From Fuerstiella sp. (GTDB lineage Bacteria; Planctomycetota; Planctomycetia; Planctomycetales; Planctomycetaceae): a DNA stretch of 46,258 nucleotides. The notes beneath the pieces are model-generated. The model was not told where the DNA came from. It saw only the letters and a program-made list of their open reading frames with translations, and did not search any database. Below, piece by piece: positions 1 through 8,952 of the stretch (positions within the stretch are counted from its first letter, which is position 1; every line of letters begins with the position of its first letter). The DNA lies in NCBI GenBank assembly GCA_029247265.1, contig JAQWLN010000183.1, positions 1 through 46,258 on the forward strand. The letters run 5' to 3'. The position numbers and the translations under genes were made by a program.

Positions 1-624
1 GTTCAGGTGATCCCAAACGGGGTCGACACGGAATACTTTACTCCGATCAAGCACGATGTTATTCCACATTCATGCGTGTTTGTCGGTGTCCTTGACGAAC
101 CTGCCAGCCGTGCCGCTGTTCGTTGGTTTTCAGAAACTGTCTGGCCGAAGGTGCGGCAGCGATTTTCGGACAGCACATTTCACATCGTTGGCGGGAATCC
201 CGGTTTGGAAATTCAGCAACTCAGTGCGTTACCGGGCGTGTCAGTTGTCGGTCCGGTGGCGGATGTGAGGCCGTGGCTGAATGAGTCCCATTGCGTCGTT
301 GTTCCACCGAGTGTGCCTAATGGCGCTCAGAGTAGAATTCTGGAGGCAATGGCGAGTGGTTGCCCGGTCGTGTGTTCGACGTCATCTGTCAATGGGTTGG
401 GCGTCGAGCCTGGCGTGCAACTGCTGCAGGCGAATTCCACTGACGAATGGGTGGAGGCCGTATCTGCTGTGTTCAATGATCAGCACCTTGCCAGAGAACT
501 CGGCATCGCGGCCGGTGCATGGGCACAAGTTCACCACTTGTGGGACGCGTGTCTCGCCCCTTTGGCTGAGATGCTCGACGTTGGCAGGCCTGCAGCAGGT
601 TATGAAATCGAGGTGACGCCGTGA
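1..624 (+). CDS. Glycosyltransferase family 4-like protein, C-terminal part (5' end outside window)
   Basis: The reading frame is open from the first base, so the gene begins upstream of the window and only about 207 C-terminal codons are present. The visible part carries the second Rossmann domain of GT-B glycosyltransferases: VIPNGVDTEYF near its start is the usual interdomain motif of family 4 enzymes, and the run ILEAMASGCPVVCS matches the nucleotide-sugar binding region with its conserved E and following AMA. Such enzymes transfer sugars from nucleotide donors to polysaccharide or lipid acceptors at the cytoplasmic membrane. The spacing resembles the exosortase-associated sugar transferase subgroup, but that is a weak inference without the N-terminus. 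Acceptor and sugar cannot be read from the sequence. Confidence 0.85.
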   Translation, partial: VQVIPNGVDTEYFTPIKHDVIPHSCVFVGVLDEPASRAAVRWFSETVWPKVRQRFSDSTFHIVGGNPGLEIQQLSALPGVSVVGPVADVRPWLNESHCVVVPPSVPNGAQSRILEAMASGCPVVCSTSSVNGLGVEPGVQLLQANSTDEWVEAVSAVFNDQHLARELGIAAGAWAQVHHLWDACLAPLAEMLDVGRPAAGYEIEVTP

Positions 625-1050
625 ACGTGGTCACTTAAGTCAGCTGAGTCGTGAGCTTTCGTGTGGTCGCAGTTGTCGCGTTCACACGGCTTCGACGCCG
701 CAATCGGATCAACGTTGGACAGGTCGTCGCGGGTGTAAGTCACAGCCCGTGTATGGCCGGGTGCGACCTGCTGTCCCCGGGCTTGATTCCCGCGCAGTTA
801 CCTTTGCACACCGATCACCGGCCGAGTTGCGACCGATGGGCGATTGTGGAGTAAGCCGATCGGGGCGGGCGGAGGGACCAATGCAGCATTCACATCGTCT
901 GTCTCATCGACGGTCGCAAACTCAGAAACCACGCTGTTCTGCGACGGCCCTCTGTATGTTCCGGTATTCCAGGATCTGCGCCAGCCACTGTATCGGATAC
1001 CTGAATTCAGAATGATCCGTCCGTGGCGGTGCGCCACCGATGGTTGCATT
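625..1050. other. Gene-poor gap between convergent genes
   Basis: This 426-base stretch lies between the glycosyltransferase stop and the stop of a small secreted-protein gene on the other strand. Short reading frames exist on both strands, but none has a recognisable domain, a good ribosome site or a natural composition. There is a loose inverted repeat in which GGACAG at 717-722 faces CTGTCC at 771-776, with further pairing inside. No T-run follows it, so I do not call it a terminator. Confidence 0.4.
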
Positions 1051-1248
1051 TCATGCTGTATCGTCAGGTTGCGAGTGAATGATTTTTCTGATTGCATCTG
1101 TGATCAGCTGAATACCGACTTGCCCGGACGAAGCCTTCACTGTTGTTTGCTCTTTCTCAGGATTGATCTGAGCCGGGGCCGACGAACAAAGCAGTGAGGT
1201 TGCGATGAATACGGTTGAAATGGCGATGAGCGCAGGGCGATTTTTCAT
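1051..1248 (-). CDS. Small secreted hypothetical protein (65 aa)
   Basis: The 65-residue product starts with a textbook Sec signal peptide: MKNR, then a hydrophobic core of about 17 residues (IAISTVFIATSLLCSSA), then a likely signal peptidase I site after APA near residue 26. The mature part of about 38 residues is hydrophilic and has no cysteine or known motif. No strong Shine-Dalgarno precedes the ATG. I do not recognise a family. The signal peptide is the only reason to call it, and a chance reading frame remains possible. It stands alone, transcribed toward the glycosyltransferase. Confidence 0.45.
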   Translation of the reverse strand: MKNRPALIAISTVFIATSLLCSSAPAQINPEKEQTTVKASSGQVGIQLITDAIRKIIHSQPDDTA

Positions 1249-1642
1249 ACTGTCACAGTCTGTGAGGCGATCCGGGACGAGGTAGAACAGGGAAACTCGT
1301 ATTCCTAAATATCTCGTTTTCGTCGGTGCGAAATGGACGAAATTCGTGGCTCTGAAGCTCGCCCGCAGTATTTGGCGCCAGCTGCGCTCTGAATTGCGAT
1401 CAGGGTGACCAGAGAAGGCGTCCCGATTGTGAACAACCGATGGATATTACTCGTTAGTCAACTGAGCCGACTGGGTAAGTACAGCCCCTGTCGCAGACGA
1501 CCGCCATCGCCGCTAGTTTCCATCTGGTGCGCGAAACGCGTCGACTCATGGTCATCGAGGCGCTGCCCACGAAGCACTCGGCGATGTCGCCACGGTTTTG
1601 TTTCGCCGGCGCTGCGTGCCTCAGCACTGCCACATCTGTCGT
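1249..1642. other. Non-coding or unrecognised stretch
   Basis: This stretch holds about 390 bases between the start of the small secreted-protein gene and the stop of the zinc-ribbon membrane protein gene. A plus-strand frame of 86 codons crosses its right half, but it is Arg/Ser/Pro-rich, runs into the opposite gene and looks like chance. The promoter of the small minus-strand gene should lie near 1250-1330, but I see no convincing -35/-10 pair. Confidence 0.35.
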
Positions 1643-3010
1643 CTAAACGTGGTCATCAGCGGTGACGAGATCACTTTCAGACTCGACGGCGTCCGGATTG
1701 GCGTACCTGTGGGCTGGGATTTTCGGCCCCCTCAGTGCCTCTTCCGTGACCTGTTCGATTCTTCTCAGCTGCTCCCCAAGCACGTTGATTCTCTGGGATA
1801 CATCGTCGTTTGTCTGCTCGATGCCACCCGAAACAAGATTAATAACGCCCAGGAACAGCATCATCTGGGCGACAGTCGTGACCAGCCAGCCGGTCGGCGT
1901 GTATTCCGAATATCCGCCAAAATGGCCATAGATCACCATGGCTGTACCGACGGTCAAGCCGAGCACGCCGGCATAGGCCAGAAACTGTCCCGTGATCGAC
2001 GTGATATTTGATCGTCGCGGAGCCGTGACCTGGAAATGAGGGCCGCGGACGGCTGAATCATGGGGCTCATCAATGTAGCGGCGTCGTGGAGGTCCATGTG
2101 TGCGGGCACGAAAGCTGCCAGTTTCGACGGTGTCTGCCACCAACTGCCCGGAATCAATGCGGTGTCGCACACCGCCACTACCGGAGTTGCTCTTGATCGT
2201 GCCCCCGGCGGCGTCCACTGCGGCATCTGGATTTACATGGCCGGAGGCATCTCCGGGTGTGTCAATTCGAAACTTTTTTGTCACAGCACTCGATCCTTTG
2301 CTGGAGACTTCTGTACTTCGTTTGCGATTCTGATGTTGTCGCTGCTGTACTGAACGTTTCTGATTCTGCCGTTCCGGAGACTTGGGTTCTGGCCGATCGC
2401 TGTCGTTCTGCGCGGGTGGCGCTATGCCTGACTTCGAATCATCGTTCGTCGCTTCAGGTTCATGCGCATCATCGAACGGATGTTCATGGTTGTGCTCTGT
2501 TGAGACAGTCCGTGCCGGTGCAATGTTTGGCGCGTTCGTGTCCTCATTCCGTGACGTTGTCGGCGGCGAGTCGTTGGATTCAGTGGCGCCCGGCAACGAA
2601 CTGTCATTCGTCGGAGGAGACTCAGGTAGCTCAGCAACGGGGGCAGGGTGCGCTACGGTTGTTGGCTCAACGGCGATTTCCTGCGCATCAGATTCCTGCT
2701 TTGTGGACGCTGTGTCGTCAGGTTCTACTTCGTTCGTTGAGTCCGTCTCTGTTTCGTTTGCAGGTTGTTCATTGGGGGTCGGCGCAGCAGAAAAATGGGG
2801 CGATGGAATTGCGGGCAGTTCCGGGAGGGACGATATCTTGTCGAAAAGGTCGCTGGATGACCATTTGGCAAGGATGTCGCGTGCCTGTTGCATGGAGTGT
2901 TTGACAGGCGTGTCACTCTCCATTGACATCCCGCAGTTCCTGCATCGCAGGCTGTCCACTGAGGATTGACTGAATACTCGTGCTTCAGATTTACAGTGAG
3001 GGCACAACAT
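1643..3010 (-). CDS. Zinc-ribbon, two-helix membrane protein of unknown function
   Basis: The product is 455 residues. It opens with a CxxC...CxxC zinc ribbon (Cys3, Cys6, Cys23, Cys26). A long low-complexity, acidic and Pro/Ser/Thr/Asn-rich linker covers roughly residues 60-290. Two transmembrane helices follow at about 340-362 (FLAYAGVLGLTVGTAMVIYG) and 372-397 (WLVTTVAQMMLFLGVINLVS), then a coiled-coil-like segment (ISQRINVLGEQLRRIEQ type) and an acidic tail. The order suggests a cytoplasmic zinc ribbon tethered by a disordered linker to a helical hairpin. Planctomycete genomes carry similar ribbon-linker-hairpin proteins, but I know no function. The ATG directly precedes the ribbon, which supports the start. 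It could be a scaffold or sensor; that is guesswork. Confidence 0.75.
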   Translation of the reverse strand: MLCPHCKSEARVFSQSSVDSLRCRNCGMSMESDTPVKHSMQQARDILAKWSSSDLFDKISSLPELPAIPSPHFSAAPTPNEQPANETETDSTNEVEPDDTASTKQESDAQEIAVEPTTVAHPAPVAELPESPPTNDSSLPGATESNDSPPTTSRNEDTNAPNIAPARTVSTEHNHEHPFDDAHEPEATNDDSKSGIAPPAQNDSDRPEPKSPERQNQKRSVQQRQHQNRKRSTEVSSKGSSAVTKKFRIDTPGDASGHVNPDAAVDAAGGTIKSNSGSGGVRHRIDSGQLVADTVETGSFRARTHGPPRRRYIDEPHDSAVRGPHFQVTAPRRSNITSITGQFLAYAGVLGLTVGTAMVIYGHFGGYSEYTPTGWLVTTVAQMMLFLGVINLVSGGIEQTNDDVSQRINVLGEQLRRIEQVTEEALRGPKIPAHRYANPDAVESESDLVTADDHV

Positions 3011-3299
3011 GCCGCACTTTCGGAGTCAGCTGGCGACGTCGCCGATTCAAAGACCGCCGGTTGATTTCCGCTAAGACATCTCAGCGCGCGAAATCGCTCG
3101 GAGCCCATGTTCTACCGGTGAACGGTTTCGGGCAACAAGGTCAGTTCAGCGGGCCAGTAATCGACGACCACATCAGCGCCATCCCGGTGTGTTTAAACCG
3201 GCAGGTTTTGCGGGTTCATGTGCGATACCGTGCTGTCACGGCAGCAGGAGTGGCGGCGTGTCGTGACCAGCGCTCATATGAACGCCGCTCAAAGTCCTG

Positions 3300-4376
<1,077 letters not shown>

Positions 4377-4517
4377 CGGTGTTTTGATCTCTCAGAATTT
4401 TGCGAATCACGACTGACGCAATCCATTATTTACGACTGGAGAAACCCATTATAGGCGGCAGAATGGCGCACAGAAAGGGAACGAGGGTGCGACCGCCAGC
4501 ATCCCCACAACGCTGTC

Positions 4518-5045
4518 TCATTCATCAGTGTTTCTCTGGCCGGAACTACGCAGCAGTGTCGCCTCGATGTTTGCAATGGCGTCGCGGAGTTCCGCAGCCG
4601 CCTCGTAGTCTTCACGTCCAATGGCGTCACGCTGTTCGGTCCGCAGGTGAATCAGTCTGGCCTGCTCTTCGGTCTGGCCAGGAGATCTGAGTGGCCTTTT
4701 TCCCTGGTGAACGGCCTCTTCATGAATGTTCTCCAGCAGCGGCATCAGATCCTGACGAAATTCAACGTAGCAGTTGGGGCAGCCCAAACGACCCTGTGCT
4801 CGAAACTCTGAAAATGAGATTCCACAATTTGAACAGCATGCCTGGGACTCCTCATCGTCATCGGAAACCAGGGCTTCCAGCTTGGCAGCAAGTTCGGCGG
4901 CAGGATTGCTGATCTCCTCCTCTCCTTCATTTTCTAGGTATTCGTGCGCGCAGGTTTCACACAAATGAACGGCGACGGCATGACCATCGTGGATTTCGGT
5001 GATGTGCAATGTTGCTGGTTTCGAGCAACGGCGACACTTCTTCAT
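4518..5045 (-). CDS. mcsA: McsA-like UvrB/UvrC-motif zinc protein, activator of McsB
   Basis: The 175-residue product contains paired zinc sites: Cys4/Cys7 with Cys29/Cys32, and Cys71/Cys74 with Cys89/Cys92. A UVR motif follows at about 135-170 (an amphipathic helix rich in Glu, Arg and Ala, including REDYEAAAELRD). In Bacillus, McsA binds and activates McsB and helps sense thiol and metal stress. I chose the ATG at 5045 because a GGAG sits 6 bases before it and the zinc site begins at once. The frame stays open for 69 more codons upstream, but that extension is not protein-like. Immediate position upstream of mcsB supports the assignment. Confidence 0.92.
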   Translation of the reverse strand: MKKCRRCSKPATLHITEIHDGHAVAVHLCETCAHEYLENEGEEEISNPAAELAAKLEALVSDDDEESQACCSNCGISFSEFRAQGRLGCPNCYVEFRQDLMPLLENIHEEAVHQGKRPLRSPGQTEEQARLIHLRTEQRDAIGREDYEAAAELRDAIANIEATLLRSSGQRNTDE

Positions 5046-5585
5046 TGACTGCTCCGGAGAACTGCCTGCCCCAGTATTCTGAGCCCAAGCCTTGAACCAT
5101 GACGTGTTGACACCGTGTACAGCAAGTCGGCACACGGGGAAGGGACCGTAGTATCTTTGTTCGACTTCCTCATTGTAAAGGACGCCACCTGTGTGGATCT
5201 TGTTTTCCAGGGCGGAATGTCGCAAGCGGCTTCCCGCGCCTGAGGAAATCACTCAAATTGGAAGAATGTCAGCGAAAAACCGTCAAAGACGGCAATCCAG
5301 TCGCAGCCAAATTGTCCGCTTTGCCGATACGTCCACATGCATAACTGCCGTGAAGGAACTCTATTTGCCCGTTTTTTGGCGATCGCCGCCACTGTGCCGA
5401 AGGTTTTCCGCTTTGAGGACAGAGTGTTCCCGTACTCTGTAAAGTGTCTGAACCAGCAAGTTTCGGGCAGAAGAGTTTGCATGAATACTGGAATGCTGTA
5501 TCCTTTGCGGGGTCGGATGCATCTGGGATGTGATCGCCATCTGCAGCCGCGGGTATCCTGAAAAAACATAAATGCGGAGGTTTTT
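5046..5585. promoter_or_regulatory. Divergent intergenic region between mcsA and rpsU
   Basis: These 540 bases should hold the promoters of mcsA (leftward) and rpsU (rightward). I see no gene in them. A 7-bp perfect stem with an 8-base loop (ACAGAGT at 5419-5425, ACTCTGT at 5434-5440) could be an operator or a transcript hairpin. TTGCAT followed 16 bases later by TATCCT near 5486-5515 is a weak candidate promoter for rpsU. The region ends with a strong ribosome site, GCGGAGG at 5574-5580, five bases before the rpsU start. Confidence 0.4.
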
Positions 5586-5789
5586 GTGGTAAAGTTGCGT
5601 TTGCGTGACAACGAGAATGTGAGCGATGCGGTTAGACGGTTCCGCAAGTTGGTGGAACATGCTGGCGTCAAACGCGAAATGCGCAAGCGGGAATTCTACG
5701 AAAAGCCAAGTGACGAACGACGCCGCGAGCGTCGCCGCGCCCAAATGCGTGCTCGTACAGCCTCGAAGCAACAGGCAATTGGCGGCTGA
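5586..5789 (+). CDS. rpsU: 30S ribosomal protein S21
   Basis: S21 is a small basic protein of the 30S platform near the anti-Shine-Dalgarno end of 16S rRNA. The 67-residue product matches the family from end to end: [26 protein letters not shown], then [21 protein letters not shown] and a very basic tail. The start is GTG, which fits because GCGGAGG ends five bases upstream and the family homology begins at residue 2. It is monocistronic, with its own intrinsic terminator 20 bases after the stop. Confidence 0.96.
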   Translation: MVKLRLRDNENVSDAVRRFRKLVEHAGVKREMRKREFYEKPSDERRRERRRAQMRARTASKQQAIGG

Positions 5790-5808
5790 ATGTAATCCGA
5801 ATTCGACA

Positions 5809-5842
5809 CGAGTGCCTGCAGACCGCAAGCACTCGTTTTTTT
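5809..5842 (+). terminator. Intrinsic terminator of rpsU
   Basis: CGAGTGC (5809-5815) pairs with GCACTCG (5829-5835) over a 13-base loop, and seven T residues follow at 5836-5842. Position 20 bases after the rpsU stop and the clean stem plus T-run make this a standard rho-independent terminator. Confidence 0.9.
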
Positions 5843-5895
5843 ATGCGCTTTTTTAGACGTCTCTTGGCACTTTTTCGTCAACCCGTCGGAACCAC

Positions 5896-6846
5896 ATGAC
5901 TCGAAACGCATTCTTTCCACTCAGCGTCGTTGTGGTCACATTTTTATCGATGCTGACCAATAGTGTTTGCGCCGCAGATCGCCAACGTGTTATGCTCTGG
6001 CCAGACGCCATTCCCGGTGAGGAGCAGCTTGATTCAGAGTTCGTCGCGAAGGTTTCTGCAGCCGAGAAAAAGAATGTGCCAGACCGTGTATTCGGGGTCA
6101 TGTCACCTTCCATGACTGTGTATCCGGCGCCCGCCGAACGAGCTAATGGAGCGGCTGTACTGGTGTGTCCCGGAGGCGCCTACAACGTCCTGGCCTGGGG
6201 GCACGAAGGCAGCGACGTTGCGAAGTGGCTGAATTCCATCGGCGTTCATGCGTTTGTGCTGACCTATCGCGTTCCTCGCCGGCAGCCGAATTTCACCCTG
6301 CCGCCACTGCAGGATGCTCAGCGCGCACTGCGGTTGATTCGTGCGCGTGCTGCTGAAATGCGCATCGACAACAAAAGGATTGGCGTACTTGGCTTTTCCG
6401 CTGGCGGCAATCTGACGGTAAACGTCGGCACTCGTTATGACCAGCAGACATATAGTCCTGTAGATGACGCGGATGAATTCAGTTGTCGCCCCGATTTCAT
6501 GGTGCCCGTTTACGCGGCCTATCTGGGAACAGATGGCGATGACAGAAGCGATACGCTGAATCCTGAGTTGAAGGTTCATAAGGGCACACCGCCAGCATTT
6601 CTGGTGGTCACGCAGGACGACAAGAATCGCGGACTGCACTCGGCGCTGCTATTTGCGGAATTGACAAAGGCAGGTGTGTCAGCCGAGGTGCACGTGTACA
6701 CGAAGGGCGGGCACGGATACGGCATGCGCCCCAGCCATAATGCCGTTTCCGAATGGCCGGCTCGCTGCGCTGACTGGATGTCGTCGATGGGATTTCTGAA
6801 CGCTTCCGTACCTCAACGCGATGATGGCACAGGGACTGACCAATGA
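5896..6846 (+). CDS. Secreted alpha/beta hydrolase, acetyl-esterase type
   Basis: The 316-residue product has a signal peptide (hydrophobic residues 9-20, cleavage near VCAA at about 27). It has the fold markers of the BD-FAE/acetyl-xylan-esterase-like hydrolases: an oxyanion segment VLVCPGGAY at 88-96, the nucleophile elbow GFSAGG with Ser168, an Asp in VTQDD and the catalytic His in GGHGYGMR near 275. Family members deacetylate polysaccharides or cleave small esters outside the cytoplasm; the substrate here is unknown. The stop codon overlaps the start of the MazG-like gene in ATGA (6843-6846), so the two are translationally coupled, although no metabolic link is obvious. Confidence 0.85.
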   Translation: MTRNAFFPLSVVVVTFLSMLTNSVCAADRQRVMLWPDAIPGEEQLDSEFVAKVSAAEKKNVPDRVFGVMSPSMTVYPAPAERANGAAVLVCPGGAYNVLAWGHEGSDVAKWLNSIGVHAFVLTYRVPRRQPNFTLPPLQDAQRALRLIRARAAEMRIDNKRIGVLGFSAGGNLTVNVGTRYDQQTYSPVDDADEFSCRPDFMVPVYAAYLGTDGDDRSDTLNPELKVHKGTPPAFLVVTQDDKNRGLHSALLFAELTKAGVSAEVHVYTKGGHGYGMRPSHNAVSEWPARCADWMSSMGFLNASVPQRDDGTGTDQ

Positions 6847-7142
6847 CGCTGGACGAACTGCAGGAAATGATCGCCCGAATGTACTCGCGCAAGGATGAAG
6901 CACGCGGTGTCGAAGGCACATTCATGTGGCTGATGGAAGAAATCGGTGAACTGGCCGCTGCTTTGCGCGAGTCACCGAAAGAGGAAATCGCCAAGGAGTT
7001 CGCTGACGTACTGGCCTGGCTGGCGACCATTGCCAACGTCGCCGACATTAACCTGACTGAGGCGATGAAGATCAAATACGGCGACGGTTGTCCCGGGTGC
7101 GGAAACATGGTCTGCGAATGTGCAGACAGCGAAAAACCGTAG
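6843..7142 (+). CDS. MazG-like nucleotide pyrophosphohydrolase
   Basis: This 99-residue protein has the all-alpha NTP pyrophosphohydrolase signature: EEIGEL followed about 25 residues later by EFADVLAWL, giving the metal-binding ExxE and ExxD sets. Enzymes of this fold hydrolyse (d)NTPs to the monophosphate and pyrophosphate and often clean up non-canonical nucleotides. The C-terminus carries a compact CPGCGNMVCEC cluster that could bind zinc and is not part of the core fold. Its ATG overlaps the stop of the upstream esterase by 4 bases. The preferred nucleotide is not deducible. Confidence 0.85.
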   Translation: MTLDELQEMIARMYSRKDEARGVEGTFMWLMEEIGELAAALRESPKEEIAKEFADVLAWLATIANVADINLTEAMKIKYGDGCPGCGNMVCECADSEKP

Positions 7143-7430
7143 TCACACACGATCGTCACCGAGAAGCTGCAGTGTTCCGGCGTCGCCATTTCCGGAATGC
7201 AGAAACGCCACGCCGCCGACACGAGCGCCGCCTCCACGGCAGATGCGCTGGATGGTCCGGTTATCCGGTTCAATGCGCTGAAGTGCTTGAGACGACCCAG
7301 CTGGCATCCCCGTGAGGTCAAGTTGGGTAAACCACGAGGCCGAAGAAGACTGTGCGTGGAAAATCTTTCGGGCAACTTATAGCTGTTGTCTGACTCAACT
7401 CAATCACTGAAATCATGAGGATTTAAGGCG

Positions 7431-8774
7431 ATGAAAAGGATCATGCTGGGAGCTGCAGCTGCGGTCATGATGCTGCTGAACAGCGGCATCGCAACAGCGG
7501 GTTTGTGCGGACTAGGAGGGTTCTCGAGTTGTCCGACAGATGCGTGTAATGAATGTGGTGACTTTGCTGCAGCAAAGTGTGGATGTGACGTGCAGTATCG
7601 CGTCGTACGGAAGGTCATCTGGGACCAGCAGCAGTACACCTGCATGAAGACGGTCTACGACCGTTGTACCGAGACGATTCCCGTTTCGTGTACTCGTAAT
7701 GTGTATCAGACGTGTTATCGAGATCAGTGTTACACCGTGTGCAAACCGGTATACACAACCTGTTACCGCTGCGTGCAGCAAAAGGTCTGTCGGCCGGTTG
7801 TGGAGACATGCTGGCGAACGGTTACGTGCAATGTTCGCAAGCCGTGTTACAAGACGTGTTACCGTGACGTTTGCTACAACGTGTGTAAGCCCTGTTTTAA
7901 AACGTGTTACCGCACGGTTTGCTACAACGTATGTCGCCCTTGCTACAAAACCTGTTATCGGGATGTGTGCTGCACTCAGTACCGCACAGAAACAAAAACC
8001 TGTTATCGGGATGTCTGTTACACTGTCTGCAAGCCAGTGACCACAACAAAAACTGTTGATGTCTGCAGTGGCCGCTGGGAGACGTACACAAAAACGATCC
8101 CCGGACCAGTTGTGCGTAAGTGCGTGCCGGATGCCTGCAATTCGGAGTGTGGTGAGAGCGTTTGCGTTCAGTGTCCGCCGCGGACCATTTGCTGCAGGCG
8201 TTGGGTTCCGTGTACGGTGAAAAAGCAGGTTTGCTGCACAACCATGGTGCCACAGGTCTGCCATAAGAAAGTGCCGCACACAACCTGTTGCCGGATTCCG
8301 TATACTGTTCACAAAAAAGTGCCTTATACGACCTGCAGTTACACTCGTGAGTGTCGTACACGACAGATTCCGTATACGACTTGCCACATGACTCGTCAGA
8401 CGTGCACCAAACGCATCCCATATGTGACCTGTTCGTGGACAAATCATTGTGTGACAAAACGAATTCCACACACAACGTGTCGCATGGTCAGTCATTGTGT
8501 GACGAAACGTGTGCCTTACACAACCTGCCGCATGGTTCAGCAGACGTGTACGAAGCGAATTCCTTACACAACGTGCCGACAGGTTTGTGAAACCAAGATG
8601 GTGACTCGAACCAAGTGTGTTCCCAGACAGGTTCCGGTCTGCAAGACGCGCTGTGTGCCTCGCGTCGTCTGTGTTCGTGTTCCTGTCTGCTGCAGTGCCC
8701 CGACATGCAGTGCCCCCGAAACTCCGGACTGCTCAGTTCCGGAAGCTTGTGGTGCAGAAGCTGCCACTGAGTGA
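7431..8774 (+). CDS. Cysteine-rich repeat surface protein, YTV-like
   Basis: The 447-residue product has a signal peptide (cleavage near ATAG at about 24). By my count it has about 67 cysteines, 15 percent of all residues. The first half repeats a unit of the form KPCYKTCYRDVCYNVC with a period near 16. The second half repeats C-TKRIPYTTC-RMV-H units of 15-17 residues and contains IPYTV and VPYTT segments. This matches the planctomycete YTV-type cysteine-rich proteins, which are reported as cell-wall components in Rhodopirellula; I did not verify the match by search. The abundant paired cysteines suggest a disulfide-crosslinked extracellular layer. An AAGG/GAGG-rich leader precedes the ATG, and a strong terminator follows, so it is probably a highly expressed single gene. 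Confidence 0.85.
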   Translation: MKRIMLGAAAAVMMLLNSGIATAGLCGLGGFSSCPTDACNECGDFAAAKCGCDVQYRVVRKVIWDQQQYTCMKTVYDRCTETIPVSCTRNVYQTCYRDQCYTVCKPVYTTCYRCVQQKVCRPVVETCWRTVTCNVRKPCYKTCYRDVCYNVCKPCFKTCYRTVCYNVCRPCYKTCYRDVCCTQYRTETKTCYRDVCYTVCKPVTTTKTVDVCSGRWETYTKTIPGPVVRKCVPDACNSECGESVCVQCPPRTICCRRWVPCTVKKQVCCTTMVPQVCHKKVPHTTCCRIPYTVHKKVPYTTCSYTRECRTRQIPYTTCHMTRQTCTKRIPYVTCSWTNHCVTKRIPHTTCRMVSHCVTKRVPYTTCRMVQQTCTKRIPYTTCRQVCETKMVTRTKCVPRQVPVCKTRCVPRVVCVRVPVCCSAPTCSAPETPDCSVPEACGAEAATE

Positions 8775-8837
8775 GCGATGCGGATGCTGAGGCCAACATC
8801 GCCGGCAGCGGCATCTGATTGAGGCGATTTTCAACGC

Positions 8838-8874
8838 AAAGGGGAGTTCACAATTTGTGGACTCCTCTTTTTTT
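8838..8874 (+). terminator. Intrinsic terminator after the cysteine-rich protein gene
   Basis: AGGGGAGTTCACA (8840-8851 region) pairs with TGTGGACTCCTCT (8856-8868) through a very short loop, with two G-T wobbles. A run of seven T residues (8868-8874) follows. It lies about 65 bases after the stop and before the MoxR gene, so MoxR must have its own promoter or depend on read-through. Confidence 0.88.
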
Positions 8875-8952
8875 GCGCGAATAGTACACAATCGGCCATG
8901 CCGCTATGATTCGTTTGATACTGAACTGGACGATGCTTGAGGATTCCGACCA

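Noticed and set aside
717..776. Imperfect inverted repeat GGACAG/CTGTCC in the first gap
   Set aside because: The arms pair only in short pieces and there is no T-run, so I cannot support a terminator or a repeat family.
798..1097. 99-codon minus-strand frame before 1050
   Set aside because: It overlaps the end of the signal-peptide gene in another frame and shows no domain, signal or ribosome site.
1405..1665. 86-codon plus-strand frame before the zinc-ribbon gene
   Set aside because: It runs into the opposite gene, is rich in Arg, Ser and Pro, and has no similarity that I can see.
2257..2904. Plus-strand frames of about 200 codons opposite the zinc-ribbon membrane protein
   Set aside because: They lie antisense to the low-complexity linker, whose biased composition keeps several frames open.
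6608..7375. 255-codon minus-strand frame opposite the esterase and MazG-like genes
   Set aside because: The opposite strand carries two well-supported genes with an ATGA junction. This frame is Ser/Ala/Arg-rich and has no recognisable motif.
7512..8495. 327-codon open frame on the minus strand opposite the cysteine-rich gene
   Set aside because: It is an antisense shadow produced by the TGT/TGC-rich repeats of the real gene. It has no ribosome site, no domain and a composition dictated by the other strand.
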